Part shown: one piece after another, positions 11,639 to 22,974 of the stretch
Position numbering within the stretch: the stretch's first letter is position 1
Layout: each line of letters starts with the position of its first letter
Assembly: GCA_035079385.1 (NCBI GenBank)
Contig: JAVHKY010000018.1
Location: forward strand, 2,790,001-2,854,000
DNA from: Aspidiotus rigidus
Taxonomy: Eukaryota; Arthropoda; Insecta; Hemiptera; Diaspididae
Direction of reading: 5' to 3'
Length of the DNA stretch: 64,000 nucleotides
Notes under the pieces: model-generated
Seen by the model: only the letters and a program-made list of their open reading frames with translations
Database searches by the model: none
What the model was told of the DNA's origin: nothing
Position numbers and translations under genes: made by a program

Positions 11639-12125
11639 AGAGAATTATTTCAATAGGCACCCTTCATCCACATAAGATGAAGAATATGGGGTGACGGGTG
11701 AACAACTGGAAAGTGTAGATAACCATGACGAAGTGCCATATAACTTTGCTCCTGACAATGAGTATCATGATGATGATCTTTCAGTTACTGATCTAGAAAG
11801 CATCGGAGATGAAAATTTGGACAGTAGCATAGATTGGCTTGATCCCATGAGTTCTAATTTCCATGTTCCTGAACAGCCTGGTCCGACAATGGCTCGAAGC
11901 GAAACATATGCCGGTGGATATGCGCCGATTATTAATATGCAAAATGTGCAGACCATTACCCAAAACCAGTTACAAACATCAACGTTACAGCATAGTACAC
12001 AACCTATAGGTCCACCATACACCTTCCCTCAATTTACAGGTAGGTCTAGTCTTAAGTCAATAATAGGAAGAAAAATACAGAAATGAATTGATGGAAACTA
12101 ATTGTAATACATATTTTCGGTTCAC
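11639..12125 (+). repeat. Tandem duplicate of exon B 3' portion
   Basis: 11639-12125 repeats about 11136-11635 (period about 503 bp) almost identically; over the shared coding part the 131-residue translations are the same. Differences seen: TTTGATG to TAAGATG (creating an in-frame TAA near 11674), one A to G in GGGGTGACGGG, and a few bases after the exon. The copy keeps the donor (12039/12040) and starts just after GTTTGCAG, a usable 3' splice site, but the TAA blocks that frame unless splicing enters later. Very recent duplication. Confidence 0.85.
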
Positions 12126-12560
12126 ATGAATAAAAACGCGTTCCTCGGATGCTTCGCTGTAGGACGCGATGACGCGTTTTGTTCTCTAGAATTAAGTTGC
12201 GAGCATGACCGCATTTTGTACGCGATGAAAATCGTTGAGGTGGGACGTTATAGGATCCATGTGAACCGAAAAATAGCGTACGCCACACTTGAAGGCAGGA
12301 TAGCGATCACCCCGTGCTGTATGACGGCACCTCGCCACAGTTCCGTTCCTAAAGTGCTAGTACACCATATTGCTCTCCTCCGTCCCTTATAGCCTTATAT
12401 ACTACTAATGGCACGTAACTTATACCGTGCATGAGTATTGCTTCGAGGAGAGAACCGTACCTGTATAACCGATACATCACCCAGTATTGAAGTATCGCAT
12501 TCGGCGATAAAAGATTTAGTCTGGTTTTCTTAAATTCCACTGATTTATAAGTTCACAGTA
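12105..12560. repeat. Unclassified insertion absent from the paralogous unit
   Basis: In unit 2 the sequence passes from GGAAACTAATTGTA (63882) directly to AACCTAACCAAATGATGGG. In unit 1 about 450 bp intervene. Its left part is an inverted repeat: TTTTCGGTTCACATG (about 12114) and CATGTGAACCGAAAA (about 12259), with an inner AAAACGCGTT/GACGCGTTTT pair. The first 24 bp of it also occur at 11612-11635, so the exon B tandem duplication took in its edge and must be younger. Confidence 0.6.
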
Positions 12561-12876
12561 ATGCTAACCAAATGATGGGAAGGATTATGAAACATCAAAC
12601 CACGAGCGAATTTGTATTTAGATTTTAGCGTAGGACTGTTGAAAACAGAAAAAACTCTCATAAAGAAGTGGACTTAACAAATGTTGGAGAATGGTTTTGA
12701 TGACAGCCTTGTACGCAAGAGGTGGTCCTGCAAGGTTCACATACCTATGAAAAGGAGTAAATATTTTTGCGTTCAACGTGGTTTCCTAATCATATCCTCC
12801 CCTTGTATTCAGTTACTTATTCTTATGGAACATCAAATAGGTACCGATCTCTAACTGTTATATTTGTTTCTTGTAG

Positions 12877-13260
12877 GCTACTCATTTGCAGATCACAAAT
12901 CCAATTTTCTAGAGCAACAAAGTAGTTTTAACATGCCACAAAGCTTGAATGAATTGACAGAAGAGTACCTAAACTTTAATCTAGGCCAAGACACAAGATA
13001 CGGAAATGAGGTTAACACAATAAGTCGTGGGAGGCAATGGGACCATTTGCTTCAAACAATGGAACAATCACAGCTACACTCGCGATACCATCAGGTTGTA
13101 CATTCCAACAATATTCCGATACTCACAGCGCTAGAAACAACCCGCGTCCCAACTACAGTCGACGAGATGCCCACCAGGCAGGCAGAACACCCTTCGATGG
13201 TAAATATAGACCGTCCCAGTATAGAATTGCCCCTGATTCCAAATAGGAACAAATTGTTTG
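12877..13260 (+). CDS. Exon C: Gln/Asn-rich internal exon of the acidic gene, unit 1
   Basis: Acceptor TTTCTTGTAG (12867-12876) and donor GTAAGA (13261) bound a fully open 384-bp exon. It enters and leaves in phase 1, matching exon B's donor and the PLDLS exon's acceptor (752). It encodes about 128 residues rich in Q, N, S and H with no known domain (NMPQSLNELTEEYLNFNLGQ near the start). Together with exon B and an exon like 752-879 it would give a protein of roughly 365 residues. Reading past the donor gives a stop after 4 codons. I found no terminal exon between 13260 and 14985, where a partial homeobox unit is joined, so this gene copy may lack its 3' end. Confidence 0.6.
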
Positions 13261-13640
13261 GTAAGAATCATTAGGGTCTTTTAATTCCTATGACGTAGTC
13301 TCCAGTTCTTTACATAAAGGCTTGTATTGGGTCAAGTTAAATGCTGGCGGAGGAGGAGGGGGAAGCGTGTGAGCTCCTCAAAGAGCTAGTGGTAGGGACG
13401 TATATTTTTAGCTCTTCTTTTGAAATATAGGTAATATTCGGTGTTCAAGCTAAGTAAATATGTGTAAGACTCCGCCTATGACGGAACTCGTATGGAATGT
13501 TATTTTTATTATTTTTTTTGAGCAGTTTTCCGCATTACCCAGGTTTAATAAGGTCAAATTTTTGCTAAGATATTGTAAATTCTAAGATTCTCAACATGTT
13601 GGTGCCGCATCTTTTTTAAGAGAACGGCAATAAAGAAGAT
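13261..13640. other. Non-coding spacer after exon C
   Basis: Intron-like or intergenic sequence. I see no exon with a PLDLS motif and no repeat shared with other parts of the window. A purine patch GGAGGAGGAGGGGGAAG lies near 13350. Confidence 0.4.
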
Positions 13641-14985
13641 TGTTGGGAGTCTGTAATCTGCTCAAACTTTTAAAAATTGTACGAAATTTTTAGAGTCAAC
13701 GGCACACCGTGTATTTCGCACACGCGGAAATTAAAACGAGTAAACTACACACAGGGTAATTCACACACATCGAAGAGAGCATTGTTAGAAAAAACTTACT
13801 GAAACTTCTCATGTAGATGTGTTCCATGAATCACTGCTGTTAAAATAATGAGGGGAAAGGGGGTTTTGAAGGTCCGAAGGATGAACACAGATCACTCGTA
13901 TCGTATTTATCATACGATCATCCCGACGCGACTTACCAATATACGAAACACACGACTCACAGAAACTAACATTTGCGGGCTACTGATTTTTATTGCCTTT
14001 TAAACCTCGCTCCTTAACTATACATATGGTCTTACGAATACTTTCTTTACGTCTACATGAAAAACTTATTTTAGTTTACCATTCAACAACCGCCTCATGA
14101 TATCATCAACGAATTTGAAAAATTCCAATTTCTTTTCATGAAAATGTCATCCAGATGAGCTTTCATAGAACAGGTTCTCCTTTAACGTTTCTATAGGAGA
14201 GGGACTTGAAAAAATTTCACCTAAACTCCTTAGGTCTTGAGGAACGAAGTTCAATGAATATTTAGAAAAACGCCGGCTTCCTTAACGAAGATAAACAAGG
14301 AATGCAGGGAACCTGTTCTCTGAGTCAAATTGGTTGTGGTATTGAGAATTCAAGCAAGCCTAGATGTACTATATAGCTAGCATGAAAAAGGCTTAGACTT
14401 ATACTATAAACCTAGTATAAAATAGGACATCATTATTAACCCGGACCTATTTTAGGGACTTCGAAATATATAGGTCGAGTGTCGAAATTTTTTCAAGTCC
14501 CTTCCCTATCATATATGTGTAGCTCGAGAGTTGATATCCTTTGAATTTCGTTGTCGAACGGCACGCCGCAAATTTCACAAAAAATTCCCCATACAACAGG
14601 TTCCCTGTTAAACATATAGACAAAGAGTCCTCCATAACACATGCTTCCTGTTTGCCTCAATAAAAACGGTTAGTAAAGGCAACCCGTAGCAGCTAACGAA
14701 GTAGGCTATAAGGGTTTTTTTTCATATTACTTGAACAATTTTGCTGCAATTTTGTTTCTCTTTTTGAACATTTGGGCATACCTATGTATTTTAACACGGA
14801 CAATGTCGAAGTTCTGTACACTTAATAAGTACATAATTATGTCCATATCTGTTTTGATGTGTGCAAATTACTAATCCGGGAGTGTGTGTGCATTGTTTTG
14901 TGTGAAGTTTAGTCAATGAGTGTGTGCGGATTACCAAATTCCGTTGAGTTTTGGTATGTAGGGATAACTGACTTAAGCTTTCGAG
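13640..14985 (+). repeat. Partial homeobox unit (3' block then 5' block start)
   Basis: 13660-14700 repeats the 3' block of copies 1 and 3 (AATCGTACGAAATTTTT..., CACACGCGGAAATTAAAA). 14700-14985 repeats the start of the 5' block (AACGAAGTAGGCTATAAGGG, GACAATGTCGAAGTTCTG, CGTTGAGTTTTGGTATG). Similarity stops at about 14985, before any homeobox exon. This is the left junction between the tandem array and the transposon-rich middle block. Confidence 0.75.
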
Positions 14986-14994
14986 AGAAATGTT

Positions 14995-15201
14995 CTCACT
15001 CCTAGAAATAGATTAGGTCAATTTTGTTTATCAAGAGAAGTTAATCAGACTGCAACTACTAGCACAGCTCATGTGAAAAGTAAAGTTAGAAATGATTCTA
15101 AACACAACAAATTTCCAGAAAACCCTCCAGATATAGGTGATGAATGGGAAACAATTAATCTAACTGAATCAGATAAAAAGAAATATAGAAATAAAAACTA
15201 G
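14995..15201 (+). other. Short open frame of unknown origin
   Basis: From about 15013 to the TAG at 15199-15201 runs an uninterrupted, Lys/Asn/Thr-rich frame (RLGQFCLSREVN..., ending near ESDKKKYRNKN). No start codon or clear 3' splice site is visible. It could be the tail of a coding exon carried by the rearrangement that ended the homeobox array at about 14985. I do not recognise it. Confidence 0.25.
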
Positions 15202-15297
15202 TAATCCATTTTTGTTTAGTATAGTCTAAGATAAACTGATATCATGAATTTTTTTCAACTTTTCATCACTTTTTCAAACCTAAATAAAAAACAGTTT

Positions 15298-15655
15298 TCA
15301 GGAGCGATTCAACGTCAACGTATGGTCTGGAATAGTCAATGACACCATAAAAGGACCACACTTCTTTGAGGGTTCATTGAATGGTGAAAAGTACCTGCAT
15401 TTCTTAAGACATGATCTACCACTACTGTTGGAGAACCTTGATCTAGAGACAAGACGAAACCTTTGGTTTATGCACGATGGAGCACCCGCGCATCGAAGTA
15501 GGCAGCTAACTGAACACTTAAACACTACGTTCCCAAATCGATGGATTGGTTTCAATAGTCCGACGGTATAATGACCAGCTCGTTCGCCTGATCTTACGCC
15601 GTGTGACTTCTCGCTGTGGGGCCGCATCAAAACACTGGTGTAAGAGAACATCCTG
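15298..15655 (+). mobile_element. Tc1/mariner-superfamily transposase fragment
   Basis: The frame at 15305-15571 encodes the middle of a DDE transposase: YLHFLRHDLPLLLENLDLE, then FMHDGAPAHRSRQ carrying the second catalytic Asp. After a frameshift near 15568, PARSPDLTPCDFSLWG follows with the next acidic position. N-terminal DNA-binding regions and both terminal repeats are missing. Dead fragment. Confidence 0.8.
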
Positions 15656-16034
15656 TATAGGTAGATATTATTCGGTGCTTGACAATTTCAAGAAGGTTGT
15701 GGATTACAGATATTTGATGACCGATAATTTCTACAATTGATCGAATGGATGTGACTCAATGTCCATGAATGTGTTCGGTAGCCATAGGTTTCTATGATGA
15801 CATCAAAAAGGGCGTGAGGATACAAATCGGAATACTCGAGAAGTACGTAATCGTTTGTAACAAATGTGAATTACTGATGTACACATTCATATTGAATTCT
15901 TTATTAATCCATTATTACATCATAATTATTTCTTGTGGAGACTGTAAATACTATGATGAAAAATGAGGATTACTTTTATAATAATAAATTTTAACCATTT
16001 TGGGTTACAAACGCTTAAATATATGCAAATTACA
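15656..16034. other. 3' flank of the AAA/nuclease gene
   Basis: No gene. On the minus strand, an AATAAA lies at about 15905-15900 (TTTATT on the plus strand), some 130 bp after the stop of the AAA/nuclease gene, and could be its polyadenylation signal. Confidence 0.35.
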
Positions 16035-18169
16035 TTATTCTTCCATCAGATTTGTCAAATTCACTTGAGTAAAAAAACCATCAGAACAATAGGCTGTCCA
16101 TGTTGTAGAAGGAATATTGGGATCATAATCATTAACAAATAGCGCAACATGGTTGAGGTAGAGTATTGGTATAAAACATTTTACTAATGAACATTCCTCA
16201 GTTGTTACATATGAGCTTGCATATTGAGTTATCTGCGGTTTTGCCGCAAGAAATTCTTGTTTAATTTCATTCAATACAGTTCTTTTATGAGCATCATTAA
16301 CATTACATTTACCATAACATTCACTTAAAGTTAAACCTTCTGCAAATTTCTTTCTGACTACTGTAGCTTTTAAATACTTTAATTCCCATACTGCAGCTAG
16401 TCTTGATGTACCAGTTAATGTTAAATCGGGGAATATCCCCGCTAAAGAGATATTATTTCTAAGAGTAACTCTATTAACTGAAAACCCTCTTAATTTGGCT
16501 GGACAAAACAACCCAAATAACCAATTATTGTAATCTTTTTCTTGATTAAAAGTTTTTGTTGACATGAACGATAACATTTCACTCATCGAATTGCAGAGTT
16601 CCTGCCACTTATTCATAAATATCATTTCATATATTTCACTGCACTCTTTAAAGCCATGTTTATACACTGCAACATAGATATCGTTCAAGCTCTTCTCCAT
16701 GACACATCTTGAGGTTTCATTCGCAATGCTCAGCTCATATTTTCTAGGATCGTTACGCGGGATGCAAGATATGAAGCCGCCAAAAATAAATAACGGGTAA
16801 AATAATTTTCTAGTTGGTTCTCGAGATATTAGACTCATAATGCTGACCCCTATCGAAAATTCTTTTTCGCACGGTCCACAAAGTATATCAAGTAACAAAT
16901 CTCGGTCTTCGAGCGTAAAAATTGAGCTTAGCCACAGAGAGCGTGGCATGATATCGACTTGAAAGTATTCTTCCTTACAATGTAAGCTCTGAAGAAAGGA
17001 AACGCATACTGCTGGATTTATGAATATTCGATCGTTGTACTTGAATTGAGCAACTTTCAGGCATTCATCGTAAGAAGTTTTCAATTCCCATTTTTCGATG
17101 ACTTTATTGATTGTTTCAGCTGAATAGGAAAAATATCGTCCTAACTCGTTCTCCTTTCTGCTGATATCATGAATATGAGCTTTTCCACTGAACTCGTGCG
17201 CAAAGTAGGGCGAAACGCCGAAACAAATTAATGTTATGCCGGAACTACCAGTAGGAACAGCGCTCTTCAGAAATTTCGTGAATCTTTTGCATACGTGAAC
17301 TGCTTCGGGACCTAGTTGGGCGATTGTATTGTACACTGTATCGCACGAATCGAGCAACAGGAAATTACTCTTCGTTTTGTCTGTAGCACGCAGTTCCGTG
17401 CAGAATCCTAGTAAAGTACCATATACATTTCCGCGTTCTTCCTTCAATGTAGCTATTTCGTCACGCCAAATATTTTCAGGAAAGTACTTTTTGAAAGCGG
17501 ATAACATTATTCGGCCAAGAGATTTCTCGAACTCTGCACGATTCGTACCTTCGATGTCTTCGAAATTGATATACGCGACTTTACCAGAATGTTGGAATTT
17601 CTCGAAATCCTCTTTACACAACTTTGAAAACTCGCAGTTTTTAAAAAACGTACTCAATTTCGTTGACCATGTTATGTTCGATGATAAGAACGATTCCAGA
17701 AGCAGGGCGAAGGTTGTTTTCCCGGAACCCGGCGGATAAATGATTATCACGAGATCTTCTAGCGACAGTAAGGTTTTGAAAGCTAGTGTATTATCCTGAA
17801 AGTACACCTCGTCAACCATATCGTTGATTTTCACTTTCGCTGTAGGTTTGTGTGTGTATCCTGAAACATCAAGAACGTGTTACAGAAGAGTTTTCACGAC
17901 TTCGTTCTTTCAACTCTGATATGGAATTCATCTTTCATATTTTTACTCGTTTTACATACCGTCATCACTCAGTTCAATGATCTTGTCGGCGGCACGATTT
18001 TGAAGTATTCTTAACGTGAAATGAGTGTTCGTCGTGGATGCACCGGGCGTATCTGAAATGTAACCAACCGAATACGATCATAATAAATTTTCATGAGTTC
18101 AAATTATTCCAATGAATGAAACGTACCTAAACGCATTCGCTTGTGATCTGAAGTTGATGTTGATGCCAT
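16035..18169 (-). CDS. AAA-ATPase-like / PD-(D/E)XK nuclease fusion protein (three exons)
   Basis: Exons 18169-18127, 18052-17960 and 17860-16035 join in phase across two short GT..AG introns to give about 653 residues. The family (AAA-ATPase_like plus C-terminal PDDEXK domain) is common in bacteria and patchy in eukaryotes. Seen: the entry motif MVDEVYFQ at about residues 60-67, Walker A YPPGSGKTTF at about 87-96, Walker B-like FLLLDSCD at about 213 with Ser where the usual IDEYD has Glu, and a C-terminal nuclease signature PDLTL...WELKY with Asp, Glu and Lys kept. The N-terminal 50 residues are Ser/Thr-rich without a signal peptide. Introns and AT-rich codons show a eukaryotic resident gene; bacterial origin is inference. 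Exon 1 lies about 60-450 bp from a BEL LTR on the same strand. Function unknown. Confidence 0.8.
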
Positions 18170-18224
18170 TATAATGCAAATTCGAGATACGATGAGATTC
18201 TGTATAACGGTATCGAATTTATTC

Positions 18225-18620
18225 CCTGTAGGTATTATCTTATCATCAAAAATAAACTAAAGCTCACAACTAAAGCAAACCATCGAAGAAGAGACTCACT
18301 CGTCAAGGCTAGTCTCATTCGAACCTCGCTTTTTATGACGTCATAATGTACTTTTCCACAGGTGATGATCGATATCAAGCTGCTTGCTGCATTGCTGTGA
18401 CAACGTGACCGATGTCGCCATACAATAAAATGGAAGAATAAAATAAATTGTTTCAGTCGGACTATATTGTTGATCAAGGCGAATAATAATTAACAATAAT
18501 TTCTTGTGAAGACGAAAAAGGCGGTTAAAAAGAAAACATTAAATTTTATCTTCTGCCCTCACGGTCATGCAGCTGTTGCTGTGTCGTCATGCCGTGACAC
18601 TCGGGGGCACAAAATTTTTT
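18225..18620 (-). repeat. BEL/Pao 3' LTR (boundaries approximate)
   Basis: On the minus strand, after the BEL stop codon at 18818 and a long A-run (18618-18640), sequence beginning TGTGCCCCCGAGTGTCACGG has the look of a BEL LTR start. It runs toward about 18225 (AATACCTACA). The 5' LTR has been lost at the CACTA junction, so the ends cannot be fixed by comparison. It sits immediately upstream of exon 1 of the AAA/nuclease gene in the same orientation. Confidence 0.45.
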
Positions 18621-18817
18621 TTTTTTTTTTTTTTTTGTAGCCTAAGCTATGATTATACAATGTAAATGTAAACACAGCAATGTGCTGGGAATTAGCTCTA
18701 GTAAATAAATAATGCAATAATATTATGATAAATGGTAACTAATAACTTACTATGAATAATTATGAAATAGTTATGGTAGATAACCAGAAGAACTAAATGA
18801 GTAAGTATTATGCTTCT

Positions 18818-21800
18818 TCATTGATTGGTTTCTTCATTGTCCAAAATAATAATGTTTTCGATGTCGTCTGGAATGATTATGTTTTCGATGCTGTCTGGAG
18901 GTGACACCTGAGTCGGACTTGAATTTGTATTTGCTATTTCCATCGGGTAAAGGCTTTCCATCGGACGCTGAAGTATTTGATTGTTAGCCGTACGGACGAA
19001 AGCCGAACGGAATTGACCATCCTTACTCTCGTATAATTTGACGATTTTCGCCAAGTGCCATTTAGCTCGTGGTTGATTTGGTTCTTCCAATAGAACCACA
19101 TCACCGATTCGAGGAGCGAGGTTCGTTGTTCTTGCCTTGAAGTGTTTTTGATCGTACGTATGGCGTTCTCGTAAAGTTTGCAGGTACATCGTTGACCATA
19201 TTTGCCAGTATTCATTAATTATTTCATTTGCTTGTCGGGATAGAGCGGCTATTTCTTTCTGAGACATCGAATCTGGGTTTGGAAGTGATGGTTCATCAAT
19301 TGGGACACGATACCTTGAACGCAAGAAATCAGCTGGTGACAAAGGGCGGAAATTGTTATCTTCATCAACGTAAGTAATTGGTCTTGAGTTGATTGTTGCT
19401 TCTATTTCGAGCAGAATTGTCTGGAAAAGTGTTGATTGCAGTGATCGTCCCTGTAGAGTACGGTAGAGACATTGTTTAACTGGACTTACCAGGCGTTCAT
19501 AGACACCTGCTGCCCAGCTTGCACCAGGAGAGATCCGTTCCCAAGTAATTTCATGGACCGTATTCGTTCGTATGACTTCCTCAATTAAAATGAACTGTGC
19601 AGCATTGTCTGAATAATAAAACGTTGGTGAAGTTTGTCTTGCCCAAAATCGACGTAAGGCGAGGTAGATGTCGCGTGTTTGTAGAGAATCCAGATATTCC
19701 AGTATTATAGCGCGTGTAACAAGACATACTACCAGTAATATCCATTTTTTGTGACCATCCACAAATAAATGACCAAGTGTATCGATTGCAGCTTTCGCGA
19801 AAGGTACTTCGGTTGGTGTAAGACGAACAGGAGGCAGTTCAGAATCTGATGGTTGTTTGTATGGTCGTGCTGTGTGACGAGAACATGGAGCGCAACTTTT
19901 TAAGGTATTAAATACGGATCGTCGGCCATCTATGATCCAATACATTCGACGGATTGCTGTCAGCGTGTGGTTGGTCCCAACATGGAAGTTTGCCTCATGA
20001 TAGTGTAGTATAATTAAACGAACAAAATGACTCTGTGTGGCCTTCGGAAGCAATATAGGTTCCTTTTCGTATTCGGACAATGGTGCGTGTTTAAATCTTC
20101 CTTTGCAACGTATGATACCGTTTTCATCAATTTTCAAATTCAATTTTCTGACAAGATCATTTGATTTTTCGTTTTGCAGGTCGTGAAAGATTTCGTGAAA
20201 AACCGATTTTTGGACAGTTCGTATCCACCATTGGATTGTTTTTGTTTTTATGTTCTCATTCGTGAGTCCCATTTTTTGCTTAAACGTTGGCGATTTGAAG
20301 CTGATGAAACGAATCAATATTTCCGTAGTGCGAACCAGTTTTGAGAAAGAAGAAAAATCGGTTAGTGTGATATTGAGTAGAGTTATTGTTGGCTCAGTTT
20401 TTATATGGAGAACATCGATGCTTTGTGAGTTTGTTGGTTCCAGGTTGGATTCAAAGGCGTTAATATCGATAGGATTGAATGGCGGCCACTGATTTGAATG
20501 TAACTGAAGAAAATGAGGACCAGTAAACCATGGTGATTGTTTAAGTTCGGCAAGTGTGGAGCCTCTTGATGCTACGTCCGCAATATTCAATTCTGACGGT
20601 ACATAACGACAGATGAGGTCAGGAACGGTTCGAATTTCCTGTAGGCGATTTTCTTCAAAATGGGAGAAAATTTTGGAACTATAGATTCGTGCGAGGGTGC
20701 ATTTCGAATCACACCAAAGTATTGATTTATTCGGTAATAGTATTCTGAATTCTTTAATGATGAAAGCGATTGCTCGGGCGGCAAGTGACGCTGCTAGTAA
20801 TTCTAATTTGGGAATTGTGAGTTTCCGACGAGGCGTGACTCTAGCTTTAGCAAATATGATGTTGATGTAGACTGAATCGTCAATCTCAGTTCGTTGATAG
20901 ATTACAAATCCATAACCTCGAGCCGAAGCATCTGAAAACGCATGCAGAGTAGTGGTATTATTGTTAGGTACATACCTCTGTATTTTGACTGATGAGAGTC
21001 GAGTTAAATCGGACTCTATCTCATTCCATCTTTCCTGATAGTCGTTCGAAAGAGGTGTGTCCCACTGATCTGCGTGTTTATCAATCGTTTGTAGGAGCAT
21101 TTTTGCTTGAAGGATAAGTGGTGATACAAGGCCGAGTGGGTCGAATACTTTCGATGTGTTTTTTAGGATTGAACGAAGAGTAGGAACTCCGGAAACAATT
21201 TTTGGCGTAGCAATTGAATATTCGTCATTTTGAGCATCATATTGAAGACCAAGTAACGAAATTACAGACTTTGTTCCTCTATTTTGTGGTGGGATGGCGT
21301 TGACGACTGCTTCTGATGATGACACCCATGAGCGGAGATTCATAGAACACTCTTTGAATGCGTTAATTGTAGTTTGCGCTAATTGGACAGCTGTTTCGAT
21401 CGAATCGGCGCCTGTTACAAGATTGTCGCTGTAGAATGATCTCTTAAGTTGAGCAGCAAATTCGTTAAGACTTGTATTTTGATTAATATGAAATGCTATT
21501 GTTGCAGCTAAAATGAATGCAGAAGCTTTCACTCCGAAGGCAATTCTTGTGAACCGTAAGTGCATTAAATTTTCAACATCAGGGGGTTTAGTGTGGTCCT
21601 TTAACCATAGGCAACGAACGTAGTTTCGATCTTGTATTCGTAGACCAATTTGGAGATAAGCTTTCTCAAAATCGGCATACAGAAATATTAGGTACTGGCG
21701 GGAACGGATTACCACACCGACAAGAGCTTCGAGTAGCAGGCAACCCTTATGAACTGCGTCATTGAGCGAATAAGCGTTTCTTTTTGTTTTTGCAGTCGCA

Positions 21801-22972
21801 TCGTAGACAATTCGAAGTGGCGTCGATTTTTCGGGTTGAAATACACCTTGATGAGGGATATAATAAACATCGGCACGCCTCTGAGGATCCGTCACGTTTT
21901 CAAGGATACCTGTAGTAATTTGAGTGCGGATAATTTCATTGTATGCCTTCATGAATTTACCAGTTAAACTTTTGCATAAAGTTCGGAGACGGCCTAGAGA
22001 GAGTCCGAAATTGTTTGGTAGACTGGACGGGTTAATTCGCCACGGCCATCCTACTTCGTAACGATTATTTTCCAATTTTATAGTTTGATAAAATTGTTGT
22101 AAGGCTCGTTCCTGTTCCTCAATATCTGTTGAGTAAGCATCTCTGATACCAACTACGTCGAGAGCGGAAAGTCTCTCTATTGAGCTTGATGTGACGAGAA
22201 GACGCGGTCCATTAAGTTTTTCTGTGATGCCAGTGATCATCCATCCAAATATGGAGGAAACGAGGTGAAGATCTTCTTCGATGGTAATTTTGAAATCATT
22301 GGCTAAGAAAGAGAAGAAAAAATCTCCTCCTATGAGAATTTGAGGCTTTTTCCCGTTGCCTTCATCGGCAAAATTGTACTTGGCATATTGTGGATAATGC
22401 TTCAAAAATTCGTTATGGTCAGCACTCTGTATATTATCAGCTATTTCCGGGGTAGTTTGGAGCCTAATTGTCCGGTTTGCTGCAGGAAAATTCACGAAGA
22501 CTGTCGTTGTTTCGATCCATTTTGGTTGCTTGTCAAGAAAACCTTTGACGGGTATTTTTTGCTTTGCGGAACGTTCGAGTTGTAGAAAATCAGCGGATTC
22601 ATCTAAAATGAGTGATTCTGGACAAGCGCAGTCAAATATAATACGAACGTAATCTGAAAACCCAGTTTTTTCATTGCGTATCTGCGTACAAGCTGTTAGG
22701 TACGTGCTCAAGTATCTGATAAACATCCTAGCGGTGGCGGTTTGCTGATCTTTTGGTAAGGTAGCGGATGTAGATGGTAAATCTAAATTTTTTTCTTCAC
22801 TATTTTCGTACTTTTTTGCAGTATCTTTAGATGGAAATTTGGTTGAGCAAAGGCTGGAATGATGCTTTCCTCGGCAATGATAACATAATTTTTTACTTCT
22901 ACATTTATTCATCATATGATCGGTACCTAAACAGTTGTAACAACCCGTTGAACATTTCGCCGCTAAGAAATT
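18818..22972 (-). mobile_element. BEL/Pao retrotransposon polyprotein (5'-truncated)
   Basis: A minus-strand frame of about 1,380 codons. In order: gag zinc-knuckle end (CYNCLGTDH, then KLCYHCRGKHHSSLC), an aspartic-protease region, reverse transcriptase (YADFEKAYLQIGL), RNase H (LHAFSDASARGYGF), integrase with HHCC zinc finger (FHVGTNHTLTAIRRMYW..CAPC) and D-D-E core, and the C-terminal DUF5641-like region. The frame is unbroken, yet key sites are altered: the protease triad reads DCA instead of DS/TG, and the RT YxDD box reads YSDN. The 5' LTR and most of gag are missing; coding similarity ends at about 22972, where the CACTA subterminal repeats begin. Probably immobile. Confidence 0.85.
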
Positions 22973-22974
22973 GA

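Larger units (their letters stand above)
7440..13300 (+). repeat. Long segmental duplication unit 1 (paralogue of about 59220-64000)
   Basis: From the AACGAAGTAGGCTATAAGGG/T-run signature through the homeobox exon and the acidic exon B, this stretch is collinear with 59220-64000 at roughly 90-95% by eye. Landmarks in both: GTTGGTCCACGGTCAATGGAG (8811; 60868), CGGTGGGGCAAATTTATTG (9604; 61656), GGACAGAGGT (10471; 62512), exon B (10948; 62986). Unit 1 carries an insertion at about 12105-12560 that unit 2 lacks. Unit 2 runs off the window end. Confidence 0.8.
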
